Below are positions 7,731-16,689 of a stretch of 51,684 nucleotides of DNA, piece after piece. The translations under genes and the position numbers were made by a program. Positions within the stretch are counted from its first letter, which is position 1; each line of letters begins with the position of its first letter. Source of the stretch: a bacterium (GTDB taxonomy: Bacteria; Patescibacteriota; Gracilibacteria; UBA4473). The stretch covers positions 1-51,684 of the forward strand of contig JAACPJ010000006.1 in the NCBI GenBank assembly GCA_009995455.1, read 5' to 3'. The notes beneath the pieces were generated by a model. The model was not told the DNA's origin, made no database searches, and worked only from the letters and a program-made list of their open reading frames with translations.

Positions 7731-9815
7731 CTAACGAGTGACGATTTGGCTCAGTTTGTAAATAATGTCGGCGGCTTCACCTCGTGTAATTGGGTTATTT
7801 GGAACGGCCGTGTTACCCGTTGAAGTTCGTATTAGTTTTTGGTCTCGAGCAAAAGCGAAGAAAGGCGCATACCAAGCGTCAGCTTTTACATCGGGGAATG
7901 GATCGCTCCCAAACTCTGGAAGAGGGAAGTTACCCGTGGCAAGAGCCATTTTTAGAAATTCTGCCCGACTAACGGTATTGCCTGGTTTGAAGCTTCCGTC
8001 GGGATACCCTTTAACGATTTCTCGTTTAAAGGCCGTTTCAATGTAAGGCTTAAACCAAGCCGTGTTTCCTACATCATTAAAATTGTTTTGGTCCGTGCTT
8101 TCAGCATAAATGCTGTTAGCTTCTAGAATAAGTTTTAAGGCTTCGGCTCGGTTAAGAGTAGCGTCTGGGCGGAAAGTTCCGTCTTCATATCCTTTAACAA
8201 TGTTGTTATCTTTTAAATATTTAACCGCGCTTGAATAGGGGTGGCTGCCAGGAATATCTTTGAAAATTTCAGGCTTAAGACTTGGCGATTTAATTTCACC
8301 AAAATCACTCACAGCCACCAGTCGGAATGGATATTCACTACTCGTTTTGATAATGACTTCGGCTTCACCGTTGGCATCAAAATCGCTCGCTTTAAGCACC
8401 GCTGGGGTTACTTTGGCTCGGTCTCTCAGGGTTGAAGACATCTCTATGCCCGCAGTGGCGACTAAGTTCGCTTCGTTAATTCGAATGGTGATGGTTTCGT
8501 TTTGTCCAGGTGTGTAACTTTGATCGGTTTCAAAACTAATCTCGAGTTTTCCTTTTCGAATAGTCTGAGTCATTGGTTGATTAACGGGTGGTTTTTCAGC
8601 CAGTTCAACTTGGGTTGGGTCACTGTTTGGGGCTGATGCTTGCATCTCTTCTTCGGATGGGCCTTCGGTACTTTCCCATTTTTCTATTTTATTATTTTCT
8701 GGAGTGTCGATAATTTCTACGTCTGGAGTTTCAATTCCGAGTGGCGTGTCTACGTTTTCAATTACGCCTGGAATAATCGTGTCGTCTAAGGCAACCAAGT
8801 TGTTTAGATCGATGTCATTGTTACTAAAACGAGCGATGAAATTAAATGGATGCTCGGTGTATTGTTTGGCTTTTTGACGACCAAATCCGCCTTTTACCGC
8901 ATCAAAGTTTGAATTATATCCAGCGGCCTGTAATTCAGCGTAAGTAAAAGGCCAGTAAGGAATAAAGTCAGCATCAGAACGATCAATTTGAAAGTGTAAA
9001 TGCGGCGCGGTCGCAAAACCCGTATCTCCGGATTCCCCAATGATTTGGCCTTTGCTTACTTTTTCACCTTCGCGAACATTTGTTTTAGACATATGAGCAT
9101 AAGTCGAAACCAGCGTTGTGGTTTGGCCAGGGTTTCGCGGATCAGGAATGTTTACGTGTGCGACTGAAACTGATTTTCCAAAACCGGTCGATTGGTTCCC
9201 AACTTTATAAACGATTCCATTCGCAATACTGTGAACGGGCGTTCCAATTAGAGTTTTAATATCAATTCCGGGATGAGAACCACTGTTTTCGGTGGCATCT
9301 AGTTTATAGTTTCCCAAGTTTGGAACGGGGTACGTAATATAGGCATTACGCTGAGCGTCGGTGGCGTCTTCCCACACTTCACCTTTTTTCATGTTCCGTA
9401 AATTGTAATCCGGAATGGGAATAATTTTACTTTTTGGAATTTGATCAAAGCGCATCGTTCTTTCGGCTTCACTCAGTTCTGTCCAATTAGGAACGTGCGT
9501 TATAGGAATGGTGGTTCCGGTAAATTCTGTTTGTGGTAAATCCAGCAAACTGGCTTTAAAAATGTAACCATAATTTTGCAGCACGCTGCCAAACACTAAA
9601 GCACAACTGGTCAGAGTAATAATGGCAATAGCGTTTTGGTTTTCACCAAAAAATCGAGACCAACTAAATTGGGCGCTTCGAAGCGCTTTACGTGTAAACC
9701 CGAGTTCTGAAATATCTCTTTCTGAAGCTGGTTTTCGGTGTTGAGAAATTTCGTATCCAGCGCCGATGCCGGCGAGAAATATAATAAGGTCGATAAGTTT
9801 GCGCATCCCAGGCAT
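7731..9815 (-). CDS. M23 metallopeptidase with S-layer-homology repeats
   Basis: 694 residues. A hydrophobic helix at about 58-86 anchors the protein. The M23 (LytM-type) domain follows: HPGID gives zinc ligands His181 and Asp185, YAHMSK gives His241, and HLHFQ gives His272 and His274. The family cuts peptidoglycan cross-bridges. A Pro/Glu-rich linker and a beta-rich domain follow. The last 160 residues are three SLH repeats (YxDGTFRP, YPDGSFKP and a weaker third) that bind cell-wall polymer. All key M23 residues are present, so it is probably an active wall hydrolase held at the S-layer or wall. It has its own strong promoter. Confidence 0.85.
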   Translation of the reverse strand: MPGMRKLIDLIIFLAGIGAGYEISQHRKPASERDISELGFTRKALRSAQFSWSRFFGENQNAIAIITLTSCALVFGSVLQNYGYIFKASLLDLPQTEFTGTTIPITHVPNWTELSEAERTMRFDQIPKSKIIPIPDYNLRNMKKGEVWEDATDAQRNAYITYPVPNLGNYKLDATENSGSHPGIDIKTLIGTPVHSIANGIVYKVGNQSTGFGKSVSVAHVNIPDPRNPGQTTTLVSTYAHMSKTNVREGEKVSKGQIIGESGDTGFATAPHLHFQIDRSDADFIPYWPFTYAELQAAGYNSNFDAVKGGFGRQKAKQYTEHPFNFIARFSNNDIDLNNLVALDDTIIPGVIENVDTPLGIETPDVEIIDTPENNKIEKWESTEGPSEEEMQASAPNSDPTQVELAEKPPVNQPMTQTIRKGKLEISFETDQSYTPGQNETITIRINEANLVATAGIEMSSTLRDRAKVTPAVLKASDFDANGEAEVIIKTSSEYPFRLVAVSDFGEIKSPSLKPEIFKDIPGSHPYSSAVKYLKDNNIVKGYEDGTFRPDATLNRAEALKLILEANSIYAESTDQNNFNDVGNTAWFKPYIETAFKREIVKGYPDGSFKPGNTVSRAEFLKMALATGNFPLPEFGSDPFPDVKADAWYAPFFAFARDQKLIRTSTGNTAVPNNPITRGEAADIIYKLSQIVTR

Positions 9816-9833
9816 TCGTTAATAAATCTGGCG

Positions 9834-9862
9834 ATTATAGCAGATTTAGAACATTTTTTCAA
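9834..9862 (-). promoter_or_regulatory. Promoter of the M23/SLH gene
   Basis: On the minus strand TTGAAA (9862-9857) is 17 bases from TATAAT (9839-9834), with TGC directly before the -10 (extended -10). The predicted leader is about 12 bases. Confidence 0.7.
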
Positions 9863-9922
9863 GACCGCTATTAACCGGCTTTGGGATTAAGAACCAAAGG
9901 CAATTTTAATAGGTCTCAGGCT

Positions 9923-9951
9923 TTGATTTAAAACTTCAAATATGCTAGAAT
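9923..9951 (+). promoter_or_regulatory. Promoter of the ABC export operon
   Basis: TTGATT (9923-9928), 17-base spacer, TAGAAT (9946-9951) preceded by TGC. It drives the four-gene operon starting at 9986. An AAGG ribosome binding site precedes the ATG. Confidence 0.65.
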
Positions 9952-9985
9952 GCTTTAATTATTGATCGACGAATAAGGTTTATAA

Positions 9986-11995
9986 ATGACTGAAAAGAAA
10001 ACAAAAATCGGAACCGAAAAAAATACTCCTAAATCGAATCGGTTTACAGCGTATGCCAAACTTCACTGGAAACTGATTTTAGTGGTGCTGCTTTTTTCTG
10101 CAGCAGGCGCTAATTGGTACCTAAATAAAGGGAAAGCCGAAGTGCCCGATTACGTCGTTGAAACGGCCACCAAACGAAACGTTGTGCGTGAAGTATCGGT
10201 CAATGGGCAAGTGCATTCTAAAGAATCACGTGATCTTTACCCCAGTGTAAGTGAAAAAGTAAGCGAGGTTTTGGTGCAAGAAGGGGACTTGGTGAATGCT
10301 GGAGATGTATTAGTTAAATTTAATACCGCGGCCTTAGAACTGCGTTTGGGTCAAGCTAAGGCTCAACTCTCGCAAACACAAGCGGTGCTGAACCAGCAAT
10401 TGGCTGGGGCCACCGGGAGTGACATTGCGTTATCGGGTAATGACGTACAAAGCGCCGAAGTGGCTTTAGCAGCGGCAGAAAAAAATCTTGAAAAATTAAT
10501 CGCTCAAAAAGAAACCAATTTAGACATAGCGGAATTAAATGTTCGTTCTTCTGAAGTAGCAATGAAGAACAGTAATATTCGCTACCAAAATATTCAAAAC
10601 AACACCGGCCAAAGTTCAAACTTAACTGATGACCGTTTAAAAAATGCGCTTGAAAGTGCTTTGATTACTTACAAATCAGCTTTTAGCGACGTTAAACAAG
10701 CTCAAATTATAGCGAATTCAATTGTGAAAGAAGACCGTTTTGAAAGTGAGGCGAATCGGTATCCGAATGTGAATTTTGGAAACAAAAATAGCGTTTTGAC
10801 TAGTAAGGTGAAGCAAGACTATCGTCAGTATAAATTAGAGATTTCTAACTTTGAATCGACCCAAACCAATTTGACTCAATTTGATTGGACCAATACTCAA
10901 GAAGCTTTAAACAGTTTAGAAACTTTGAGCGTTTTGCTTTCAAAAGGAGCGGCCTTACTCGCGTCTTCGGCAAATTTAGCCAATGATACACTTGATACCG
11001 CGCAAATCGAAGTAGCCAGAACAGCGGCTTTAACCGCGGAACAAAACTTACTCGCCCAAGCGGCTAAATTACAAACGGCTCTGCAAGCGATTGAAGTAGC
11101 TCGTTTAAATGTTAACAGTGGCGGTTCTGAAAACACGACTCAGATTGATAACGTACGGGCTGAATTTGATACGGTTAAAAGCCAATACGAACAAGCCCAG
11201 TATAATAAAGATCAAGTTTTAATTCAGGCTGAAACCTCAATTGCTCAAGCCCAAGCTGAAGTTGAGGCTCGGAAAGTGGCGTTAACTCGAGCGCAAAACG
11301 GACTGAGTAAAGTTCGTACTGGGCCACGTGAAGTAGATTTAGGTTCAAACCGAGCCAGTATCCAAATGGCACAGAATCAAGTAGCACAAGCGCAGCTGGC
11401 TTTAGATGAAGCGCAAATTGTGAGTCCGATTGATGGAATGATTACCTCAATGGAAGCTAAAACGGGAGAACGTCCAACCAGTAGCACGCCTTTGGTGGTC
11501 GTTAAAAGCCCTGAACTTGAAATAGTCGCTGATATTTCTGAAACCGATATTGGGGATGTTGAAATTGGTCAAACCGCTCACATTACTTTTGATGCTTTTT
11601 CTTCTCAAGAAATTTATACCGCTAAAGTGGTGAAAAAAGCGCAAGCCGAAACGATCTTACAGGGAGTGATTTATTATGAAGTAACTTTAGAGTTAGAAGC
11701 CGAACAAAAATATGATTTAGCGAGAATTTTATCGGGCATGACGGCCGATATTGAACTTTTAATTGATAGCCGTGAAGCGGTCTTCGCACTTGAACCGCAA
11801 GCGATAATTTACAAAGATCAAGAACCCTACATTCGAATTATGAATGGAACTTTAGAAGAACCATTGGTTGAAGAACGAGCTGTGGAACTCGGTTTAGAAG
11901 GCAATACTTATATAGAAATTATTAGTGGAATAAACGAAAATGATTCTATTATTTTGTATGAAGACTTAGGAACGCGTAGCCCTTTTGAACGATGA
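9986..11995 (+). CDS. MacA-type periplasmic adaptor / membrane fusion protein
   Basis: 669 residues. An N-terminal cytoplasmic stretch is followed by one membrane helix (about 30-46). A lipoyl/biotinyl half-motif with VQEGDLVNAGDVLVKF comes next. A very long alpha-helical hairpin, rich in Ala/Gln/Glu, spans roughly 105-470. The second lipoyl half (DEAQIVSPIDGMITSMEAKTG) and beta-barrel domains follow. HlyD/MacA adaptors couple a MacB-type ABC transporter to export. The hairpin is longer than in classical MacA. In a cell lacking an outer-membrane TolC it may span the wall, which is inference. It is the first gene of the operon; its stop overlaps the ATPase start by 4 bases. Confidence 0.85.
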   Translation: MTEKKTKIGTEKNTPKSNRFTAYAKLHWKLILVVLLFSAAGANWYLNKGKAEVPDYVVETATKRNVVREVSVNGQVHSKESRDLYPSVSEKVSEVLVQEGDLVNAGDVLVKFNTAALELRLGQAKAQLSQTQAVLNQQLAGATGSDIALSGNDVQSAEVALAAAEKNLEKLIAQKETNLDIAELNVRSSEVAMKNSNIRYQNIQNNTGQSSNLTDDRLKNALESALITYKSAFSDVKQAQIIANSIVKEDRFESEANRYPNVNFGNKNSVLTSKVKQDYRQYKLEISNFESTQTNLTQFDWTNTQEALNSLETLSVLLSKGAALLASSANLANDTLDTAQIEVARTAALTAEQNLLAQAAKLQTALQAIEVARLNVNSGGSENTTQIDNVRAEFDTVKSQYEQAQYNKDQVLIQAETSIAQAQAEVEARKVALTRAQNGLSKVRTGPREVDLGSNRASIQMAQNQVAQAQLALDEAQIVSPIDGMITSMEAKTGERPTSSTPLVVVKSPELEIVADISETDIGDVEIGQTAHITFDAFSSQEIYTAKVVKKAQAETILQGVIYYEVTLELEAEQKYDLARILSGMTADIELLIDSREAVFALEPQAIIYKDQEPYIRIMNGTLEEPLVEERAVELGLEGNTYIEIISGINENDSIILYEDLGTRSPFER

Positions 11996-12735
11996 GTCTG
12001 ATAAAAATTCGCGATATCAAAAGAACTTATAATGAGGGGACTGAAGTCTCTTTAACAGTTTTGCACGGCATTAAGCTTGATATCACACAAGGTGAATTTG
12101 TGAGTATTATGGGACCGTCGGGTTCGGGTAAATCGACGCTTATGCATATTTTAGGGTTTCTAGATTCACCTTCGGAAGGAACGTATGAATTTGAAAATAT
12201 TAACACCACTAATTTTACCGAAAACCAATTGGCGGATATCAGAAATGAAAAAATTGGGTTTGTTTTTCAGGCCTTTCATTTATTACCGCGAACCACTTCG
12301 CTTGAAAATGTAATGCTGCCCTTGATGTACGCGGGTGTACCCGAAAAACAGCAACGTGAACGGGCCACTAAAGCCTTAGAAATGGTTGGTTTGGGAGATC
12401 GATTAGATCATACCCCAGCCCAACTTTCGGGGGGACAACAGCAACGAGTTTCAATTGCGAGAGCGTTGGTGAATGAACCCAAAGTGATTTTTGCTGATGA
12501 ACCGACGGGGAATTTAGATACCGCCAGTAGTTACGAAATTATGTCGATTTTTGAGGCCCTTAATAAACAAGGAAAAACGATTATTATGGTAACGCATGAA
12601 GATGATATTGCTTCTTATACAAAGCGAATTGTGTATTTGCGTGACGGAAACATAGAACGAGACGAAATTAATAAAAAACCTAAAAGTGCCGAGCAATCTT
12701 TGAAAGCCTATAAAGCTAAACACAAAGACCAATGA
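11992..12735 (+). CDS. MacB/LolD-type ABC transporter ATPase
   Basis: 247 residues, the usual size of a single ATPase domain. Walker A is GPSGSGKST, followed by a Q-loop in FVFQAF, signature LSGGQQQRV, Walker [13 protein letters not shown] and the switch His in MVTHE. It powers the two FtsX-type permeases encoded next. Its start overlaps the adaptor stop (ATGA) and its own stop overlaps the next start (ATGA), so translation is coupled. Confidence 0.93.
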   Translation: MSLIKIRDIKRTYNEGTEVSLTVLHGIKLDITQGEFVSIMGPSGSGKSTLMHILGFLDSPSEGTYEFENINTTNFTENQLADIRNEKIGFVFQAFHLLPRTTSLENVMLPLMYAGVPEKQQRERATKALEMVGLGDRLDHTPAQLSGGQQQRVSIARALVNEPKVIFADEPTGNLDTASSYEIMSIFEALNKQGKTIIMVTHEDDIASYTKRIVYLRDGNIERDEINKKPKSAEQSLKAYKAKHKDQ

Positions 12736-13955
12736 AGGGTTTAAAACTCACTTTGAAACTCGCTTTCAGTGGCTTATTTACTAATATAGCCCGAAGCTTT
12801 TTGACGATGTTGGGGATTATTATTGGAGTGGCTTCGGTCATTACCATTATGTCGGTGGGGGATGGCGCGCAAAGTTTAATTACCGGCGCCATTTCAAGTT
12901 CTGGTACGAAGAACGTAACCGTTCGGTCTGGAGGTGAAAACCAAAGTTTTGCGCAGGGTGTTTCGGTTAAAACGTTAACCCTTAAAGACGCCGAATCACT
13001 CGAGAGCATTCCTTCGGTTACGGCAGTTGATACGCAAGTAAATGCTTCGTTCGACGTGGTTTATGCGGGTGAAAGTTTGACTACCAGTGTAAATGGGGTG
13101 AGTGAAAACTATCCTACCGTGCAAATGCACGATTTAATTATGGGACGGTTTTTTGATCAGTCTGAAAATCGGAGCCGAAAAAAGGTGGCGGTGATTGGTT
13201 CTAACCTCGTGAAAGAATTATTTGGAAACCGAAATCCAATTGGTGAAAAAATTAAAATTAAAAATACGAGTTTTACCGTGATTGGAGTTTTAGAAGAAAA
13301 AGGGGGAGGGGTGTTTGGGAGTTCTGATGATGCGGTTTTTGTACCGGTGCAAACAGCGCAAACACAATTACTCAATGAACCTAATTTAAATTCAATTATC
13401 GTGCAGGTAAGCGATGAAGATTTAATCGATCGAACCTCAGAAACGATTAAAGCAAAACTGCGGTATAGTCACGATATTGAGGATCCAGACGATGATGATT
13501 TTCAGGTTTCATCCGTCGCACAAACACTTGAAATTGTAACGACCATAACGGGCGCGGTGAGTGCATTTTTAGCTGTCATTGCGGGAGTTTCACTTATTGT
13601 TGGCGGAATTGGAATTATGAACATTATGTTGATGAACGTGAATCAACGCACCCGTGAGATTGGTCTAAGAAAAGCTTTAGGCGCTAAACCGAGTATGATT
13701 CGCCAACAATTTTTAGTGGAGAGTTTAGTGCTGACCACCGTTGGTGGAATTTTAGGCACGATTATTGGTATTTTAATTGCTTGGGGCGTTGCTTTAGGTG
13801 CCCGATACGCAGAATATGATTGGGTTTTTCAAATACGACCAGAAGCTATTTTACTCGGCGTTGGTTTGGCAGCGTTAACCGGTTACGTGTTTGGTTCTGG
13901 CCCGGCCAAAAAAGCGGCAGAACTTAATGCGATTGAAGCGCTGCGCTACGAATAA
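12732..13955 (+). CDS. MacB-type ABC permease 1
   Basis: 407 residues with the MacB layout: one N-terminal membrane helix (about 18-40), a large extracytoplasmic MacB_PCD domain, then three C-terminal FtsX helices. REIGLRKALGAKP is the conserved coupling stretch. It is read by 4-base overlap from the ATPase gene and is 2 bases from a second permease. The operon therefore encodes one ATPase with two different permeases, probably a heterodimeric transporter exporting a peptide, lipid or toxin. The substrate is unknown. Confidence 0.9.
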   Translation: MKGLKLTLKLAFSGLFTNIARSFLTMLGIIIGVASVITIMSVGDGAQSLITGAISSSGTKNVTVRSGGENQSFAQGVSVKTLTLKDAESLESIPSVTAVDTQVNASFDVVYAGESLTTSVNGVSENYPTVQMHDLIMGRFFDQSENRSRKKVAVIGSNLVKELFGNRNPIGEKIKIKNTSFTVIGVLEEKGGGVFGSSDDAVFVPVQTAQTQLLNEPNLNSIIVQVSDEDLIDRTSETIKAKLRYSHDIEDPDDDDFQVSSVAQTLEIVTTITGAVSAFLAVIAGVSLIVGGIGIMNIMLMNVNQRTREIGLRKALGAKPSMIRQQFLVESLVLTTVGGILGTIIGILIAWGVALGARYAEYDWVFQIRPEAILLGVGLAALTGYVFGSGPAKKAAELNAIEALRYE

Positions 13956-13957
13956 AC

Positions 13958-15199
13958 ATGCGAAAATATTATTACCTGGCTCGCAGTTCAATTCTGATGC
14001 TTCAAAGAAATTTGAAGCGGACACTACTCACCTTGCTCGGGATTGTGGTGGGAACGGCGGTGCTGGTTTTAGTGCTCAGTTTGGGGCAGGGGTTAGAGGG
14101 GTTAATTATGAATCGCTTGGGATCGTTTTCCCCGAATACGATTTTTATTGAAGTACAAACCCCGCCGAGTTCTAAAGCCGATATTCGGTCATCCCTGAAT
14201 ATTAAAACGATGACTGAGAAAGATCGTGATGACTTGCTTTCTCTGGAAGGCATTTCTTACGCTAGTGGTTGGCGTTCAGGCGCGGCTAAAATTAAATACA
14301 ACCGTGAGAACGAAAATATTACTTTACTGGCCGTAAATAAAGATTTTCCTAATTTACAAAATGTGCCGATTGGCTTGGGTCGATTTTTTAATAGTGTCGA
14401 AGATAAGTCGGGCGAAAAAGTGGTGGTGCTCGGTTTAAGCCTCGCCAATAAACTTAGTTACGATCGTCCAGAATCTTTGGTGGGGGAGAAAGTTAAACTC
14501 GATAATCATTCTTTCAGAGTCGTGGGGATTACTGAAGAAGTTGATGCCATTGGCCCAGTCAGCTTGAGCGATACCGCTTTTATTCCGCTACGGACTGGTT
14601 CGAAAACTTTTTGGTCGGGCGATCACCTGCAAGCCATTATGGTTTATATGGAAGACGCTTCTCAAACTGATCGTTTGTCTTGGCGTATTCAAAACATTTT
14701 GCGTCGAAATCACAATATTGAAAACCCTGATGACGATGATTTTGCGGTGCGAACTTTTAGCCAATTACTCGAAATTGTCGGCACGGTGACGAGTGGTATT
14801 AATTTGCTTTTAACTTCACTCGCCGGTATTTCTTTGCTGGTTGGGGGGGTAGGTATTATGAACGTGATGTATGTGACGGTGAGTGAACGAATTCACGAAA
14901 TTGGTCTGCGAAAAGCTTTGGGCGCTAACCCGCGTTTAATTCAAATTCAGTTCTTGTTTGAAGCGCTTATGCTAACGGCTATTGGTGGGGTGCTTGGAGC
15001 TGTTTTGGGTACGACTTTATCTTGGCTTATTAGTTTGGCGGCGGTTTCTTTTGGGTTTAATTTCCCGTTCTCTATTCCTTGGGTGGCAATTGTAGGAGCG
15101 GTTTTAGTTTCAGCCTTAATTGGAATTGTTTTTGGTTATGCACCGGCAAAGAAAGCCGCGCAGATGGATCCGATTGCAGCCTTGAAGTCTGAAGCCTAA
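13958..15199 (+). CDS. MacB-type ABC permease 2
   Basis: 413 residues with the same layout as the preceding permease: N-terminal helix, MacB_PCD domain and three FtsX helices containing HEIGLRKALGANP. It shares stretches with permease 1, such as IENPDDDDF and the GGxGIMNxM region, so the two are paralogues from a duplication. It starts 2 bases after permease 1 and is followed 2 bases later by a terminator, making it the last gene of the operon. Confidence 0.9.
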   Translation: MRKYYYLARSSILMLQRNLKRTLLTLLGIVVGTAVLVLVLSLGQGLEGLIMNRLGSFSPNTIFIEVQTPPSSKADIRSSLNIKTMTEKDRDDLLSLEGISYASGWRSGAAKIKYNRENENITLLAVNKDFPNLQNVPIGLGRFFNSVEDKSGEKVVVLGLSLANKLSYDRPESLVGEKVKLDNHSFRVVGITEEVDAIGPVSLSDTAFIPLRTGSKTFWSGDHLQAIMVYMEDASQTDRLSWRIQNILRRNHNIENPDDDDFAVRTFSQLLEIVGTVTSGINLLLTSLAGISLLVGGVGIMNVMYVTVSERIHEIGLRKALGANPRLIQIQFLFEALMLTAIGGVLGAVLGTTLSWLISLAAVSFGFNFPFSIPWVAIVGAVLVSALIGIVFGYAPAKKAAQMDPIAALKSEA

Positions 15200-15201
15200 A
15201 T

Positions 15202-15239
15202 AAAAAATATCTGATCCCATACGGGAGCAGATATTTTTT
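15202..15239. terminator. Terminator shared by export operon and minus-strand RNA
   Basis: AAAAAATATCTG (15202-15213) pairs with CAGATATTTTTT (15228-15239). Inside is TCCC-ATAC-GGGA, with one unpaired base on each side. A and T runs on the two flanks let it end both the permease operon (plus) and the RNA at 15240-15374 (minus). Confidence 0.9.
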
Positions 15240-15374
15240 GGTACACCCAGATAGGATTACAGTCCCGGCATTTCTACGCTGCGCTTCGAAATTTGGTTGG
15301 GTCAAACAGCACAAACTCTGTTGCTTCCTGAGGTCTCCAGACTTTGGCTTTATTATCGAACCTTTTACAGTTCT
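15240..15374 (-). ncRNA. ffs: Structured RNA, probably signal recognition particle RNA
   Basis: About 135 bases that do not look coding lie between two terminators. On the minus strand, TATACT (15386-15381) can act as a -10 and transcription would end at the 15202-15239 hairpin. The RNA contains GACCTCAGGAAGCAAC, which resembles the SRP domain IV tip (loop followed by AAGCAGC). Further on it has TGCCGGGACTGTA, close to the TGCCGGGATGTA near the 3' end of E. coli 4.5S RNA. The order of the two motifs is as in 4.5S, but the spacing is longer and the usual GUCAGG is not clear. The SRP identity is therefore tentative, while a structured RNA is more secure. Confidence 0.42.
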
Positions 15375-15389
15375 CATTCTAGTATAAAT

Positions 15390-15427
15390 AAAAAAAGTTT
15401 GAGCCCGGATGGGCACAAACTTTTTTT
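15390..15427 (-). terminator. Displaced terminator of tRNA-Arg
   Basis: AAAAAAAGTTTG (15390-15401) pairs with CAAACTTTTTTT (15416-15427). Inside is GCCC-GGAT-GGGC, with one unpaired A on each side. It touches the left 10-bp att repeat. Read on the minus strand it directly follows GCGTGTACCA, the tRNA 3' end. It was therefore probably the tRNA-Arg terminator before the element inserted. Confidence 0.75.
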
Positions 15428-15436
15428 GGTACACGC
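15427..15436 (+). repeat. Left attachment site core (attL)
   Basis: TGGTACACGC, identical to 23006-23015. On the minus strand it is GCGTGTACCA, the last ten bases of tRNA-Arg including CCA. It marks the left end of the integrated element. Confidence 0.75.
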
Positions 15437-15539
15437 TAGTAGACATCTTACGAACTGACTGCTATCAAGAAATTTTAAGCCTCTACAATCATATTCGAGC
15501 GTATAAACAGCTACTTAAAATGGAAGAGAATTGTTTTAG

Positions 15540-15548
15540 TGCTATAAT
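15540..15548 (+). promoter_or_regulatory. Extended -10 promoter at the element's left end
   Basis: TGCTATAAT (15540-15548) with no convincing -35. The start site would be near 15555, about 18 bases before the first element gene. It overlaps the last codons of the detached recombinase tail. Confidence 0.6.
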
Positions 15549-15572
15549 CTAAGGCACTTAACTAAAGATGTA

Positions 15573-16439
15573 ATGAGACTTAAAGTTTCACCTAAAGTTG
15601 TTATTGATAGAATCGATGAGTTAGTAAAAAGTGGTCAAGAGCTTTTATCTGAGGTCAACAAAGAATATTTTGAAATTCTTGATGAAAGAGACAATGATGG
15701 TGAGTTAGATTTTGGAGGATTGTTCTCACAGTCTAATGATTTTACAATGCCTCCTTTGATTTTTGGGCTGAATAATGAAGATTACTTAAAACGGCTTGCT
15801 GAGTATCAAGCTGAAATAAAAGAAAAAGAACGAAAGGAACAAAAACAAAGTGAATTTCGCTCAAAACAGGAGGCAATAGTTGAGAATTGGCGAAAAAAAT
15901 ACAAGCAATGGCAACAATCTTGTTTTGAAGTTTTTGAGATTATTTTTAGCGACTATGTCCCAGTAAATACATTTGAACGTGCATCTTCACAAAATAGAAA
16001 GAGGGACTTGTATGAAATATATTTTTTCGGCAAACACACAGATTTAGTTGCCTTGCTGGAAGTTAAATTAAAAGTCCTTAGAGACTTTTATACTGAAATA
16101 TCGAAAAATGTAAGAAGCCCTCTGACATACTTAAGTGAAAAGAATCAGATTGTGTTTTACGATTTTGTCTGTCAGCTTAAGCCAGATAGCAATGAGGCTT
16201 TGCTTTGCAAAAAAATGTTTGAATTTCCAATCGGAGAATCTATAGAAGAAATCGATGTTTATGAATTTATAACTGGTGATAATGATGGAATAAGTGATAA
16301 AAGCTCTCACAATTTAATCAAGAATGCTTGTGACGGAGTTAATAGAAAAACTAAAGATTCTTTTGGATTTTCAATAATGAAGAATCAAGCAAAATCGATT
16401 AAATTATCAATACCCTCAAAAATAATTGCTAACTTGTGA
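15573..16439 (+). CDS. Hypothetical coiled-coil protein of the element
   Basis: 288 residues, soluble, with a highly charged Lys/Glu-rich helical stretch at about 65-115, probably a coiled coil. The rest is mixed. No membrane segment and no motif I recognise. It is the first gene after the element's left-end promoter, a place often used for control or cargo genes. Function unknown. Confidence 0.6.
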   Translation: MRLKVSPKVVIDRIDELVKSGQELLSEVNKEYFEILDERDNDGELDFGGLFSQSNDFTMPPLIFGLNNEDYLKRLAEYQAEIKEKERKEQKQSEFRSKQEAIVENWRKKYKQWQQSCFEVFEIIFSDYVPVNTFERASSQNRKRDLYEIYFFGKHTDLVALLEVKLKVLRDFYTEISKNVRSPLTYLSEKNQIVFYDFVCQLKPDSNEALLCKKMFEFPIGESIEEIDVYEFITGDNDGISDKSSHNLIKNACDGVNRKTKDSFGFSIMKNQAKSIKLSIPSKIIANL

Positions 16440-16536
16440 CCCGAAAAAGCAATTCAAAAAACATTGAAACTTAATCATAGAGAGTGTTAAAGGCTCCCGA
16501 AAAGTAGCCACCCTCAAATACTCATACTTGCTACTG

Positions 16537-16689
16537 ATGATTTCATCAGAGCAAAGTTTTCAGAAAGCTATTGAAGGATTATATGACCATCCTCTTTCTC
16601 AAGAAGAGAAAAATGAGGCGGTAGCAAATCTGACAGGTTTTTTTGATGTACTGATTGAAATTGACCAATCTCTTAACCAGAATAAGTAA
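16537..16689 (+). CDS. 50-residue ORF coupled to the SpoVG-like gene
   Basis: Begins MISSEQSFQK and ends SLNQNK. It is acidic and helical (LSQEEKNEAVANLTGFFDVLIEI), with no known domain. Its stop overlaps the next ATG in TAATG (16687-16691), which implies coupled translation and supports a real gene. The reading frame is open upstream back to a TGA near 16465, so TTG at 16528 is another possible start. Possibly a partner or regulator of the replication genes. Confidence 0.5.
   Translation: MISSEQSFQKAIEGLYDHPLSQEEKNEAVANLTGFFDVLIEIDQSLNQNK

Larger units (their letters stand above)
15427..15552 (+). other. Detached 3' coding tail of the recombinase (in excised circle)
   Basis: Starting in the att core, the frame TGG-TAC-ACG that ends the recombinase stays open here for 38 further codons, from CTA at 15436 to TAA at 15550-15552. 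The predicted tail is helix-like, containing DILRTDCYQEILSLY and ending in NCFSAII. In the chromosome this piece has no start and is cut off from its gene. In a circle it would be joined in frame to the recombinase. Chance openness of this length is possible in one frame, so this is inference. Confidence 0.5.

Noticed and set aside
7765-8517. Several plus-strand frames opposite the SLH domain region
   Set aside because: Shadows of the M23/SLH gene; low-complexity Ser/Ala products.
13891-14151. Plus-strand open frame bridging the two permease genes
   Set aside because: Out of frame with both permeases, which show continuous family similarity across it.
15238-15310. Possible second tRNA on the minus strand (ends TGTACCA next to a terminator)
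   Set aside because: No T-loop (GGTTCGAATCC-type), no D-arm and no complementary 5' acceptor strand could be found; an SRP-type RNA fits better.
15072-15446. Minus-strand open frame of 124 codons
   Set aside because: It crosses the end of a real permease gene, a terminator, the structured RNA and a second terminator, and has no protein-like composition.
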